A stretch of DNA of 55,344 nucleotides from an uncultured Lentisphaerota bacterium. GTDB taxonomy: Bacteria > Verrucomicrobiota > Kiritimatiellia > CAIQIC01. The stretch spans positions 1-55,344 of the forward strand of contig CAIWHP010000101.1 of assembly GCA_903912445.1 (NCBI GenBank), read 5' to 3'. Both the position numbers and the translations under genes were made by a program. The notes beneath the pieces are model-generated. The model was given only the letters and a program-made list of their open reading frames with translations. It was not told where the DNA came from and ran no database searches. Shown here in pieces: positions 34,123-43,800 of the stretch (position 1 is its first letter; each line of letters begins with the position of its first letter).

Positions 34123-36204
34123 ATGAAAACACTGATTACCTGTATTTGTTCCGCACTGCTGCCCTTGCTCGGCGCAATCGCCGCACCGGAACCCGCTGTC
34201 CCGGCGGCGTGGATACGCTTCGATGACGGCGTGGAACAGTACGAGGGCACGCCATACCGCTTCCTTGGCAAGGAAGCTCTCGCCCTCACGTTCTTCATGG
34301 CACCCAGCACGAACCTTTGCCTTGAACTGCAATGGGGCGCCAAGGGCGAAATGCGCGAGGCCACGGTGACGATCAACGGCACCGCCGCGCAGGTCAGCAG
34401 CGGCGGCTATCGTGGGTTCAAGTGGGTGCGCGTTGCCTCGCCGAAGAATCTCACCGGCGAGCGTTACAACGTAACCCTGACCAGATCCCCTGCCGCCGGC
34501 GCGAAGGCCGCGTTCCTCGGCGGCGTGCGGTTGGTCGAACTCGGCAGCACCGCAACGCCGCCCGACCCAAAGCCGGCGGCGTACAAGGCGAAGTTGGAGT
34601 CGGCCAAGGTGGCGGTCGCGGAAAACATCGAGGCTTTCCCCGAGATGCGCAAGGTGTGGGACCGCGAGCCGGCGACACCCGCGAGCGACCCGCGCTTCCG
34701 GCAGGCGGAGAAGAACGCGCGGCAGGCCAATGAAGCTTGGTACCGCAGCCGGCGCTTCATTGATGGCTGGCTTGCACATGCGGACCCCAAGACCGGGCTG
34801 ATCCCTCGTAACCTGCGCGAATCGAATTATTGGAACGGCCGCGATTCGGCGGCCGACAACTACCCGTTCATGGTGCTGACGGCGGCGATGACGGACCGCG
34901 GCCTGATGGACGGGCGGCTGCTCGACATGCTGCGGACGGAAACCAAGCTGACCTGCCGCGTGGACCGGCTGCCGGATGACTTCTCGTTCGCGAAACAGGG
35001 CTGGCGGCGCGAGAAGGTGGACCTCGACGCCATCATCTTCGACGGCGCGGAATATGTGAAGGACGGCCTGCTGCCCATCACCGAATGGCTCGGCCCGAGC
35101 CCGTGGTCGGAGCGGATGCTCGGCATCATTGATGACACCTGGAAGAACGCGACCATCGAAACGCCGTTTGGAAAAATTCCGACGCTGAACTTCGAGGTCA
35201 ACGGCGACCTGCTCCAAGCCTGCGCGCGCCTCTACTGGTTCACCGGCGACCGCAAGTATCTCGACTGGGCGATCCGCCTCGGCGACTACTACCTGCTGGG
35301 CAACCAGCACCCGACGCGCGACATGCGGGACCTCGCGCTCGGCGACCACTCCTGCGAGGTCATCAACGGCCTCTCCGAGCTTTATCTGGCCTGTCACTTC
35401 GCCGCGCCCGAAAAGAAGCAGGCCTACACGAAACCGTTGCATGAGTTGTATGACCAGCTGCTGAAGATCGCCCGCGACGAACACGGCTTGTTTTATCTGC
35501 GCGTCAACACGCGCACCGGCGAGCATACCGCCGCGCTCACCGACAACTGGGGGTACAACCTCGACGGGCTCTACACCGTGTTCATGCTCGACGGCACCAC
35601 CGCCTATCGCGATGCCGTACGCCTGGCGCTGGGCAACCTGAAGGCGCATCACACCGGCCAGGGCGGCATGTGCCAGAGCAGCAGCGCCGATGGCTATGCC
35701 GATTCCATCGAGGGCGCCATCACCCTCTGCAACCGCGAGCCGACGCCTTCCGCCGCGGACTGGATTGACACCGAGATCAAGACCATGTGGGGCAAGCAGA
35801 AGCCCGACGGCGTCATCGAGGGCTGGCACGGCGACGGCAACTCCGCCCGCACCTCGCTGATGTACGCGCTCTGGAAGACGCAAGGCGTCCGCGTCGAGCC
35901 GTGGCGTAGCGATGTCCGCATCGGCACCGTTCGCGATGGCGCCAAGCTCTATATCAGTCTCTCCGCCGACCAGCCGTGGACCGGCAAGCTGGTCTTCGAC
36001 CGCGCGCGCCACAAAGAAGTCATGCACCTGCCGCTCGATTATCCTCGCATCAACCAGTTTCCCGAATGGTTCACCGTACAATCCGCCAAACGCTATGCCC
36101 TCGCCGGCCTGAAAGAAAACTGCACCGGCGCCGAACTCTCCGCCGGCGTCCCCGTCACGCTCCAGGCCGGACAGGAACTGCAACTTGAAGCGACCCCGAA
36201 ATGA
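34123..36204 (+). CDS. Secreted protein of unknown function, probable (alpha/alpha) barrel
   Basis: I do not recognise the family of this 693-residue protein. A signal peptide (MKTLITCICSALLPLLGAIA) is followed by a beta-rich segment to about residue 150 (YRGFKWVRVASPKNLTGERYNVTL), then a long helical region with repeated motifs seen in alpha/alpha-barrel glycosidases: DSAADNYPFMVLTAAM, NGDLLQACARLYWFTGDRKYLDWAIRLGDYY, DHSCEVINGLSELY, LTDNWGYNLDGLYTVFML, EGWHGDGNSARTSLMYALWK. It closes with a short beta segment (LYISLSADQPWTGKLVFDRARH), as in heparinase- or hydrolase-like proteins. It starts 12 bp after the sulfatase, with AGGAA before the ATG, so it is likely co-expressed. Glycan hydrolysis or lyase activity is inferred from fold pattern and context only. 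Confidence 0.7.
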   Translation: MKTLITCICSALLPLLGAIAAPEPAVPAAWIRFDDGVEQYEGTPYRFLGKEALALTFFMAPSTNLCLELQWGAKGEMREATVTINGTAAQVSSGGYRGFKWVRVASPKNLTGERYNVTLTRSPAAGAKAAFLGGVRLVELGSTATPPDPKPAAYKAKLESAKVAVAENIEAFPEMRKVWDREPATPASDPRFRQAEKNARQANEAWYRSRRFIDGWLAHADPKTGLIPRNLRESNYWNGRDSAADNYPFMVLTAAMTDRGLMDGRLLDMLRTETKLTCRVDRLPDDFSFAKQGWRREKVDLDAIIFDGAEYVKDGLLPITEWLGPSPWSERMLGIIDDTWKNATIETPFGKIPTLNFEVNGDLLQACARLYWFTGDRKYLDWAIRLGDYYLLGNQHPTRDMRDLALGDHSCEVINGLSELYLACHFAAPEKKQAYTKPLHELYDQLLKIARDEHGLFYLRVNTRTGEHTAALTDNWGYNLDGLYTVFMLDGTTAYRDAVRLALGNLKAHHTGQGGMCQSSSADGYADSIEGAITLCNREPTPSAADWIDTEIKTMWGKQKPDGVIEGWHGDGNSARTSLMYALWKTQGVRVEPWRSDVRIGTVRDGAKLYISLSADQPWTGKLVFDRARHKEVMHLPLDYPRINQFPEWFTVQSAKRYALAGLKENCTGAELSAGVPVTLQAGQELQLEATPK

Positions 36205-36214
36205 GAACAAGAAA

Positions 36215-37048
36215 ATGAATATGCAAAAACTAAGACTGGGCCTGTGTGTCACCGTACTGCTGTCCCTGACCGGATTTGCCCAGACCCCGCCGCGCGGCGA
36301 GCCGACCAACGCCAACGAGGCCGCGCTCCAGAAGAAATACGGCGACAAGCTCAAGCCAAAGACCTACGCCGCCTATCAGCAACTCGTCGCGGCTCTCCCT
36401 GCCGACGAGCAGGCATGGGAAAAAGTTTTGGAGGACCAGCTCGGCGGCTTCTATTTCCCGTTCCACGTCAGCGACCGCCTTGCCAAGAAAGAAACGGCGT
36501 GGAGCTTCGTCAAGGACAACCCCGCGTTGCCGCGGGTACTGCTCATCGGCGACTCCATCTCGCGCTCCTACACCATGGATGTCCGCCACACGCTCGCGGG
36601 CAAGGCCAACGTGCATCGCGCGCCGGCCAACTGCGGCTCGACCGATAGCGGCCTCAAGAACATGCCCGTCTGGCTCGGGAGCGGCAAGTGGGACGTCATC
36701 GTCTTCAACTTCGCCATCCACGACCGCGCAAAGAAACCGGAACTCTATGCGGCAAACCTGGAGAAGGTCATCTCGCTGCTGGAGAAGACCGGCGCCAAGC
36801 TCGTCTGGGCGCGCACCACGCCGTTTCAGGGCAAGGGCAGCAAGAACGTGGACGACAGCCCGGCCCTCAACACGGCCAGCGATGAGGTGATGAAGCAGCA
36901 CGGCATCCCGGTGATCGACCTGCATGCCGCCGTCAGCGGCGTCGTCGCCACCGCCCGTAGCGCCGACCACTGCCACTTCAACGAGGCCGGCATCAAGCTG
37001 CTCGCCGCCGAAGTCGTCAAAACCATCGAGCCGCTGCTGAAGAAATAA
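36215..37048 (+). CDS. Secreted SGNH/GDSL hydrolase
   Basis: This is a 277-residue exported esterase-type protein. Signal peptide (MNMQKLRLGLCVTVLLSLTGFAQ); block I GDSISRSY with Ser114 as nucleophile; VFNFAIHD as the block III-like segment; and DHCHFNEAGIKLLA carrying the catalytic Asp and His. The SGNH fold fits a carbohydrate esterase, for example one removing acetyl groups, next to the sulfatase and fucosidases. The start at 36215 begins the signal peptide; an in-frame ATG at 36185 overlaps the previous gene. It is the last gene of the plus-strand run and is convergent with the beta-helix gene at 37160. Confidence 0.85.
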   Translation: MNMQKLRLGLCVTVLLSLTGFAQTPPRGEPTNANEAALQKKYGDKLKPKTYAAYQQLVAALPADEQAWEKVLEDQLGGFYFPFHVSDRLAKKETAWSFVKDNPALPRVLLIGDSISRSYTMDVRHTLAGKANVHRAPANCGSTDSGLKNMPVWLGSGKWDVIVFNFAIHDRAKKPELYAANLEKVISLLEKTGAKLVWARTTPFQGKGSKNVDDSPALNTASDEVMKQHGIPVIDLHAAVSGVVATARSADHCHFNEAGIKLLAAEVVKTIEPLLKK

Positions 37049-37062
37049 CCCATCACACGGCT

Positions 37063-37097
37063 CCGCTGGCGCAGGACAGAGGCCAGCGGTCAGCGGC
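37063..37097. repeat. Hairpin and short 7-bp repeat between convergent genes
   Basis: CCGCTGGC (37063-37070) pairs with GCCAGCGG (37082-37089) and could act in termination between the convergent genes, although no T-run follows. The right arm is part of three heptads, CAGAGGC, CAGCGGT, CAGCGGC (37077-37097), which share the 7-bp period of the other arrays. Both readings are tentative. Confidence 0.35.
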
Positions 37098-37159
37098 TTG
37101 GAAAAACAAGCGAGCGGGGGCCCTCCGGCGTGAAAGGTGCGGAGGAGCCGCGTGACGAC

Positions 37160-38743
37160 TCATTCCGCAGGTATGCGCGGGGACTGGGCGCGGACGGCGG
37201 CGACGGCGACGGGGCCGAGGCGGTCTTGCAGTTGCTGGAAGTACAGGCTCTGCGGCGCGACGTTCTGACCGTGGCTCTCCCACCAGCCGGCGGGCCGCTT
37301 GTAGACGCCTTCGCTGCGGGCGCCGACGCAACCGATGGCAAAGTTCTGCGCGGTCGGCGGCTGCTGGCAGACGAGCGAGCCGCGGCAATTCCACGCCACG
37401 TAATTCGCGCCCGCCCAGCCGTGGCCGCTGCCCATGGCCTGGCGGTCCTGGATGGCGATGTTCGCGGCGACATTGTCGAAGAGCCCGCCGACCGACCAAC
37501 GATGATGCGGCTCGCTGGAAGCATATTCTTCCGCCGCGACACACTCGACGAAGGCGTTCGGCCCCGGAATGCGCGCGCCGAGCGCAAACGCATGCCGGCC
37601 GGTCCGCGCGTGGCAGTGCAGCACCAGCGTCAACTGGCCGCCCAAGGTATAGGGGTAGCGGCGGCCGCCTTCGATCTGCGAGACCTGCGCGAGCGTGTCG
37701 CAGTCGAGCACCGTCACCCACTTGGCGCCGCCCCCGACATGCACCGTGGAATGGCTGAAGTGGACCCCGGTCACGCCGCGCACCCAGGCGTGCTTGACGT
37801 TCTTCAGCGCGACCAGAGTCTCCGCGTGTTGCTCATCGCTGCAATAGGTTTTCTTGCTGAACTGGGCGGTGACCGCCGCGTTAAAGGCGCTCTCGCCACG
37901 CAAAAACTCCACGCCGATCTTTTCAAGACGCCGGTCGTTGAGCCTGGCGATCCAGCCCCCGCCCCACTCCGCCTCGATGGCGCAGGCGAGCGGCGCGTCC
38001 ACGGTGATGCGGTCGCCGACGATGGCGGTGATGACGCGGTCGAACTCCAGCGTGAACGGGCCCCATTGCTTGGTGCTGCCGGGATCGCTGGCGCGCGGCT
38101 TGATCGCGTCCATGCCGATGCGATGAATCCACGCGGCGTTGCCCACCCGGCCGATGTTGACGCCATCGCCGACTTTGAAGCCGGCAGGGTCCTTCACGCG
38201 GAAGCTGCGCGCGCCGACCGGAACGTAGCTGTCGGCGATGAGCGTGCGCTTCTTCGCATCGGCGCGCGCGCCCTCCTTGCCACCGACCTCGATCAGCGTG
38301 CGCGGCCCGGTACCCGCGGCGAACAATACGGTGCCCTCCGCACCCGCGCCTTCGCCGCGCAGCACCACGCCGGAGGCGGTCAGATGTAGTGTGCCGCCCA
38401 CGATGTAACGCCCGCGCTTGAGCAGCACCGCGCCTCGCCAGCCCGCGGCATCGGCGGGCAACGCCGCGAGCTGATCGAGCGCGGCCTGCAGGCGCGCCGT
38501 ATCGTCGCCACCCACACCGGGCGCAAGCGTGACCTTGGCCGGCACCTCCGGCAAGGCCACGCCGCCGCCCTGGTAGCCGCAGTTGGAAAAATCAAGAAGG
38601 AGATCGCCCCGCTCGGTATAGGCCCCGTACGTCAACTTCCCCCCGGGACCGAAAGGCACAAGCTTGCTCTGCGGCGCCGGCGCGGCGTGCAGGCAACAAC
38701 ACAGTGCCGCGGAGCATACGACGGCAGCGGAAAACACGTTCAT
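37160..38743 (-). CDS. Secreted pectate-lyase-like beta-helix protein
   Basis: This is a 527-residue exported protein with a signal peptide (MNVFSAAVVCSAALCCCLHAA). The segment FSNCGYQGGGVALPEVP, then DDTARLQAALDQLAALPA and GAVLLKRGRYIVGGTLHL matches the N-terminal part of pectate-lyase-superfamily (Pectate_lyase_3-type) beta-helix proteins, and irregular beta coils follow. No catalytic set can be assigned, so it may be a lyase, hydrolase or binding protein. I chose the ATG at 38743 for its signal peptide; the frame is open another 48 codons without one. It starts 13 bp after ybbR on the same strand and may be read through from the cdaA promoter, an odd pairing. Confidence 0.75.
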   Translation of the reverse strand: MNVFSAAVVCSAALCCCLHAAPAPQSKLVPFGPGGKLTYGAYTERGDLLLDFSNCGYQGGGVALPEVPAKVTLAPGVGGDDTARLQAALDQLAALPADAAGWRGAVLLKRGRYIVGGTLHLTASGVVLRGEGAGAEGTVLFAAGTGPRTLIEVGGKEGARADAKKRTLIADSYVPVGARSFRVKDPAGFKVGDGVNIGRVGNAAWIHRIGMDAIKPRASDPGSTKQWGPFTLEFDRVITAIVGDRITVDAPLACAIEAEWGGGWIARLNDRRLEKIGVEFLRGESAFNAAVTAQFSKKTYCSDEQHAETLVALKNVKHAWVRGVTGVHFSHSTVHVGGGAKWVTVLDCDTLAQVSQIEGGRRYPYTLGGQLTLVLHCHARTGRHAFALGARIPGPNAFVECVAAEEYASSEPHHRWSVGGLFDNVAANIAIQDRQAMGSGHGWAGANYVAWNCRGSLVCQQPPTAQNFAIGCVGARSEGVYKRPAGWWESHGQNVAPQSLYFQQLQDRLGPVAVAAVRAQSPRIPAE

Positions 38744-38756
38744 ATAGGCACGGATC

Positions 38757-39707
38757 TCAGGGCTTGGCGCGCGCCTGTACGCTGGCGGGTTCGATCGCGG
38801 CGACCTCGAGTCCGGCAGGTGCGAAGACGCGGACCGGCACGCTCGCAGCGGTATTCGTCGCCAGCACGGCGCCATCGACCCACGCACGCAGTTCCTCGCG
38901 CTTCACCCCGGCCAGCAGTTCGGCGCGGCCGCGCAGCGTCAGATTGATCAAGGCCGGCTGCAGCCGCGCCGCGCCCGCCGTGCCGGCAGGCAGCAGCGTG
39001 TTCACCGGTAAATCTTGGAACGTGCGCGTCGACAGGCGCTCGGCGATGGTCACATCCACCGTGACGTTGCTCACCGTGCCGGCCGCCAGCCAGGTGTCCG
39101 TCTTCAGCACCAGCGCGACATGCGTTTTGCGGAACGGCCGCGACCGGCCCTCGAGATCGATCGGCGTCGTATGCACCCGGTCGATCTCCGCCAGCCGCCG
39201 GCGCGGACCGTGCAGCGTGATGGTCGCCGGCTCGTAGCGGACCTGCGTCACCTCCGCATCTTCGACCGCGTTGCCCTGGAAATCGGCCTGGACCGCGACC
39301 TCCTTTTCGCCCTGCTGGTCGAGCACAAATTCCACGCTGGGCGGATCGATAAAGACGATGCGCGCCGCGCCCGCCACCGGCACCTGCGCCGCCGTCAACC
39401 GGAGCTGTTGCGGACCGCCGCTCATCTTGCGCACATCCACCTCGACGCGCACCGGCACCAGTTCCAGCGCGCGCAAATCCTCCTGGGAGCCGCGAAACAG
39501 GATATTGACCGTCTTGACGCCCGCATCGAGCACCGCCCAGCCCTCGTCCGTGCGGATGTTCACGGGCACATCGCGCACCAGCCGCTCGTGGCTGATGATC
39601 GAATGGATCACGTACCAGCTTACGAGCGCAAGCACCACGGAAGCCAGCTTGAGCCGCTTGTTGTGCAGCGCGGCGCGCCCGATGCGCAGATGGAGCGGAT
39701 CAGCCAT
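38757..39707 (-). CDS. ybbR: YbbR-domain protein (CdaR-like regulator of CdaA)
   Basis: This 316-residue membrane-anchored protein has a single N-terminal transmembrane segment (KLASVVLALVSWYVIHSII, about residues 19-37) followed by three to four extracytoplasmic YbbR repeats (for example VPVNIRTDEGWAVLDAGVKTVNILFRGS and VRYEPATITLHGPRRRLAEIDRV). YbbR/CdaR proteins bind the diadenylate cyclase CdaA and adjust c-di-AMP production. The gene overlaps cdaA by 8 bp, the standard arrangement. A second conserved partner, glmM, is not in the window. Confidence 0.88.
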   Translation of the reverse strand: MADPLHLRIGRAALHNKRLKLASVVLALVSWYVIHSIISHERLVRDVPVNIRTDEGWAVLDAGVKTVNILFRGSQEDLRALELVPVRVEVDVRKMSGGPQQLRLTAAQVPVAGAARIVFIDPPSVEFVLDQQGEKEVAVQADFQGNAVEDAEVTQVRYEPATITLHGPRRRLAEIDRVHTTPIDLEGRSRPFRKTHVALVLKTDTWLAAGTVSNVTVDVTIAERLSTRTFQDLPVNTLLPAGTAGAARLQPALINLTLRGRAELLAGVKREELRAWVDGAVLATNTAASVPVRVFAPAGLEVAAIEPASVQARAKP

Positions 39708-40563
39708 TCTCGTTCATCTCCTTTTCCAACATGGCTTCCACCGGCACATGGTCGGCCGAGGTCAGGTCCAGGTGCGCGGCCGCGCCCCACCAGCGGTTGC
39801 GCGCCGAGCGCGGCCGCAGCAGCACCGCCGAGAGCAGCTTGCGCAGCTTTTCCTCGTCCAGCCCGCGGGTCAGCCGGCCCTTGTAGGCGACGGAAATCGT
39901 GCCCGTCTCCTCGCTCACGACGACCACCAGCGCATCGGTCTCCTCGGTCAGCCCGATCGCCGCACGATGGCGGGTGCCCAGTTCCGTCGCCAGCCCCTCG
40001 CGCTGCGAGAGCGGGAACAGGCAGCCGGCCGCCACCAGGCGGCCCTGCCGGACGATCACGCCGCCGTCGTGGAGCGGCGTGTAGGGGAAGAACAGGCTCG
40101 CCAGCAGCTCCGGCGTCACCACCGCGTCCACTGCCGTGCCCGTCTCCTGCACTGCGCGCAGCCCGATCTCGCGCTCGATCGCCACGAGCGCGCCGATCTT
40201 GCGCCCGGCCAGCAGCGTCACCGCCTCCACGACATGGTCCACCAGCGTGCGCGACGCCGTCGTGCCGATGAACATGTGCTGCTTGCCCAGTTCCGCCAGC
40301 GCGCGCCGGATCTCCGGCTGGAAGATGATGATCACCGCCACCACGAGATAGACCGAGAAGCGCTCCAGCACCCAGCTGAGCACGTCGAGCCGCAGGACCT
40401 GGGTGACCATGCCCAGCGCCACCAGCAAAACCACAAAGCCCAGGAGCACCTGGGCGCCGCGCGTGCCGCGGAAGAAGAGCATGAGATAATAGAAAGCGAG
40501 CGCGAGGAGAGCGATCTCCAGCGCGTTCGTCAAGCCCGACAGATGTATATGTTCCCACGTCAC
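39700..40563 (-). CDS. cdaA: Diadenylate cyclase CdaA
   Basis: This is a membrane-bound DAC-domain enzyme making c-di-AMP from two ATP. N-terminal hydrophobic helices (ALEIALLALAFYYLMLFF, VLLGFVVLLVALGMV, FSVYLVVAVIIIF) precede the DAC domain, with the DGA-type motif PLHDGGVIV and the RHR motif GTRHRAAIGLTEETDA. With the GTG at 40563 the protein has 287 residues; the frame also allows a TTG start at 40593, but that codon lies inside a TTTCCAA-type palindrome. An AGGG lies about 11 bases before the GTG. The downstream ybbR overlaps it. c-di-AMP commonly controls osmolyte transport and cell-wall homeostasis. Confidence 0.9.
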   Translation of the reverse strand: MTWEHIHLSGLTNALEIALLALAFYYLMLFFRGTRGAQVLLGFVVLLVALGMVTQVLRLDVLSWVLERFSVYLVVAVIIIFQPEIRRALAELGKQHMFIGTTASRTLVDHVVEAVTLLAGRKIGALVAIEREIGLRAVQETGTAVDAVVTPELLASLFFPYTPLHDGGVIVRQGRLVAAGCLFPLSQREGLATELGTRHRAAIGLTEETDALVVVVSEETGTISVAYKGRLTRGLDEEKLRKLLSAVLLRPRSARNRWWGAAAHLDLTSADHVPVEAMLEKEMNENG

Positions 40564-40586
40564 AAGGCCAACATCCCTGCTCCTAT

Positions 40587-40634
40587 TTTCCAACCTCGGA
40601 AAATTCTAAATCATGATCTTCTAAGGGTTGGAAA
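40587..40634. repeat. Two TTTCCAA-type palindromes in the cdaA/GH106 divergent region
   Basis: A one-base-shorter copy TTTCC-AACCTC-GGAAA lies at 40587-40602 and a decayed copy CTTCTAA-GGG-TTGGAAA at 40618-40634. Their starts are 31 bp apart, as in the other arrays. The first ends 23 bp before the likely cdaA GTG. A further weak resemblance (CTTCCAATTCGGCAAA) appears at 40668-40683. Confidence 0.65.
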
Positions 40635-40804
40635 CTACACGAATCGCCATACCCGCGCAATCGCCGTCTTCCAATTCGGCAAATAATTTCACAAGATCCC
40701 GCTCCCCCCCGCGTGCCCGGTTACCAGACAGGCTCCTGACGTGAATTTTCTCGCGCCCGGAGAGGACATCCGCTATCACAAACCCGGGTTGCATAGAGGA
40801 ACCG

Positions 40805-43800
40805 ATGATGAACATAAAGCAGCCGCGGGCCTTCTTGCTGGGCCTGACCACGCTCGCCAGCGCGCACGCCGGTGACCTCGCGTTCAGCGACCCCGCCAAC
40901 GTGACGCCAGCGCCCGCGTGGGCGGTGGGCCAGGCGAACCGCGCCCCCGATCTCGATGCGCTGCCCGGCTTCCAGAAACCACCGCCCGGCTTCGGCACGG
41001 TGCCGTTCTATTGGTGGCTCGGCGATCCCCTGACCCAGGAGCGGCTCGGCTGGATCTTCGCGCAGATGGCGGGCATGGGCATCTCGGGCTATCAGATCAA
41101 CTATGCGCATTCCGACAAGGGCGGCCGCAGCTTCGGGCTGACGCTGCCGAGCGAGCCGGCGCTATTTTCGGAGCCGTGGTGGCAGCTGACCGGCTGGTTC
41201 ATGCAGGAGGCAAAGAAACAGGGCGCGGGCATCAGCCTGAGCGACTACACGCTGGGCTTCGGCCAGGGCTGGTGCGTGGACGAAATCCTGCGCGAACACC
41301 CCGACGTGAACGGCATGACGCTGCGCATGGACAAGGACGGCAAGGTTACCGCCGAGGTGGTGCCCTGGTCGCTGAACCCGATGCACCCGCAGTCCGGGAA
41401 ATGGTACGCCGAAAAATTCTTCGGCCAGTTCGAGCGCCGTTTCCGGGATGAAGGCGGCAAAGGCCTGAACTTCTTCTTCTCCGACGAGCTGGGGTTCGGC
41501 ATCAGCGGCCGCATCTGGTCGCCGCAATTCGCCGACGAGTTCAAAAAGCGCAAGGGCTACGACATCACGCCGGAGCTGCCCGCGCTCTTCAAAGACATCG
41601 GCCCGCGTACGCCGAAAGTCCGGCTCGATTACAGCGATGTGATGGTGTCGTTGACGGAGGAAGGCTTCTTCAAGCCGGTGTTCGACTGGCACCAGCAGCG
41701 CGGCATGATCATGGGCTGCGACCACGGTGGACGTGGCCGCAACGTGGTCGAGTTCGGCGACTACTTCCGCACCCAGCGCTGGAACCAGGGCCCCGGCGCC
41801 GATCAGCCCGGCCTCGGCAAGAACCTCATCAAGGCCAAGGTCGCCGCCTCCATCGCGCATCTCTACGAACGCCCGCGCGTCTGGCTCGAAGGCTTCTACG
41901 GCAGCGGCTGGGGCACAACCTCTGCGAGCGTCGTGGATGCGACGCTGGCCAATTACGTGATGGGCTTCAACCTGCTCGGCATCCACGGCATGTACTACGC
42001 CACGCACGGCGGCTGGTGGGAATGGGCGCCGCCGGACAACACATTCCGCATGCCCTACTGGAAACATCTGCGCGGCTTCATGGACTGCCAGCAGCGCCTG
42101 GCCTACCTGCTCAGCCAGGGCCACCACCGCTGCGACGTCGCCATCCTCTACCCCGTCGCGCCGATGGAAGCGGGCATGGATGGCGCGGAGGCGGTCAAGA
42201 CCGCCTTCACCACCGGCGAGCAGCTCTACGCCAAAGGCATGGACTTCGACTTCATGGACTTCGAGTCGCTCGCTCGCGCGAAGATCGTCGGCAAGGAACT
42301 CCACGTCTCCGGCGAGATCTATCGCGTGCTGGTGCTGCCCGCGATGAAGGCCGTGCGCCACTCGACGCTGCAGAAGGCGCTCGCGTTCCACCGCGCCGGC
42401 GGCAGCGTCATCGCCCTCGGCGCGCTGCCCGAGGCCAGCGACCGTGTCGGCCGCGACGACCCCGAAGTGGCCGCGATGGTGAAGGAACTGTTCCCGAACG
42501 GCACAACGAAGGATGTCTTCGCCAAGCTGCCCGCCCGCGACTATGAAGGTCCCGGCTCCATCCAGCACCGCAAGCTCGGCCCGCGCGACCTCTATGCGAT
42601 TTATGGCGCGCCACAAGGCAGCCCCTGTAAATTCCGCGCGACCGGCCAAGTCGAACTTTGGGATCCCTGGACCGGCACCTCGCGCCCGCTTGAAATCATG
42701 GCACAGTCCGGCGGCGTTACGGAACTCGCGTTGCCCTTGACCGAAAAGGAAATTCAACTGCTCGTGTTCAGCCCCGGCCAAGCCGTTGTTGCCGCAAAAG
42801 CCACAAGCCAAAAGCCGCAAGCCACTATCACCCTGGAGGGCGCTTGGGATTTTGAATTACAGCCGACGAGCGACAACCGCTTCGGCGATTTCCACTGGCC
42901 GCCGACGCCCACGCTGATCGGCACCGAAATCCGCCAGCTCTGGTACTGCGAAGGCGACTCCACCAACGGCCCGTGGCGCAAGGTCACCTGCTCCTTTGGC
43001 CCGCAGTTCATCCAGTCCCCGACACCGGAGCCGGACAAAGACGGCAAACCCTATGACTTCTCATGGCGCTGGGGCCTTGAGAACGATCCCGGCCATCAGG
43101 GCTATCATGGCTTGAAGGAAGAGATGCACGACGAGTTTCTCGCCATCGGCAAGGCCGCGGGCAAGGCCAAGCATATGCCCAACACCGTGGGCTACGAGCT
43201 GGCGGGACACAGCGCCTATTTCTCCACCGCCGTCATCGCGCCGCGCGCCATGACCGCCTACGCGCTTACCGGCGCGCTCAAACCATCGAAGGTCTGGCTC
43301 AACGGCGCAGCCATCACCGGCTCTGCGCTCACGCTGCAGGCCGGCGCAAATGCGCTCAGGTTGCAGTACGACAAACCCGGCCGCACCTACTTCGTCGTCT
43401 CCACGGTTCCCGGCCCGAAAACAGCAGCCGTCGCCAGCAACGGCGAGGCTTTCGCGCCCACCGCGTTCTGGATCTGGTATCCCAACGAGCGCGCCGATGG
43501 TGACCGCTGGTTCCGCAAGGCGTTCGAGCTCGACGCCGTCCCTGCGCAAGCCCGCCTGCGCATCACGTGCGACAACGGGTATGCCGTCAGCATCAACGGC
43601 AACGCGATCGGTCGCGGTTCGAAGTGGGAAGCCGTCCAGGAATACGACGTGACGAAAGCGCTGCGCACCGGGCACAACGAGATCGTCGTCCGCGCCACCA
43701 ACACGGGCGCCGACGCCGGCCTGATCGCCGAACTCACCGCCGGCGCAACCAAGCTTGTGACCGACCGCAGCTGGCGCGCCGCGAAGACCGAAAGCGGCGC

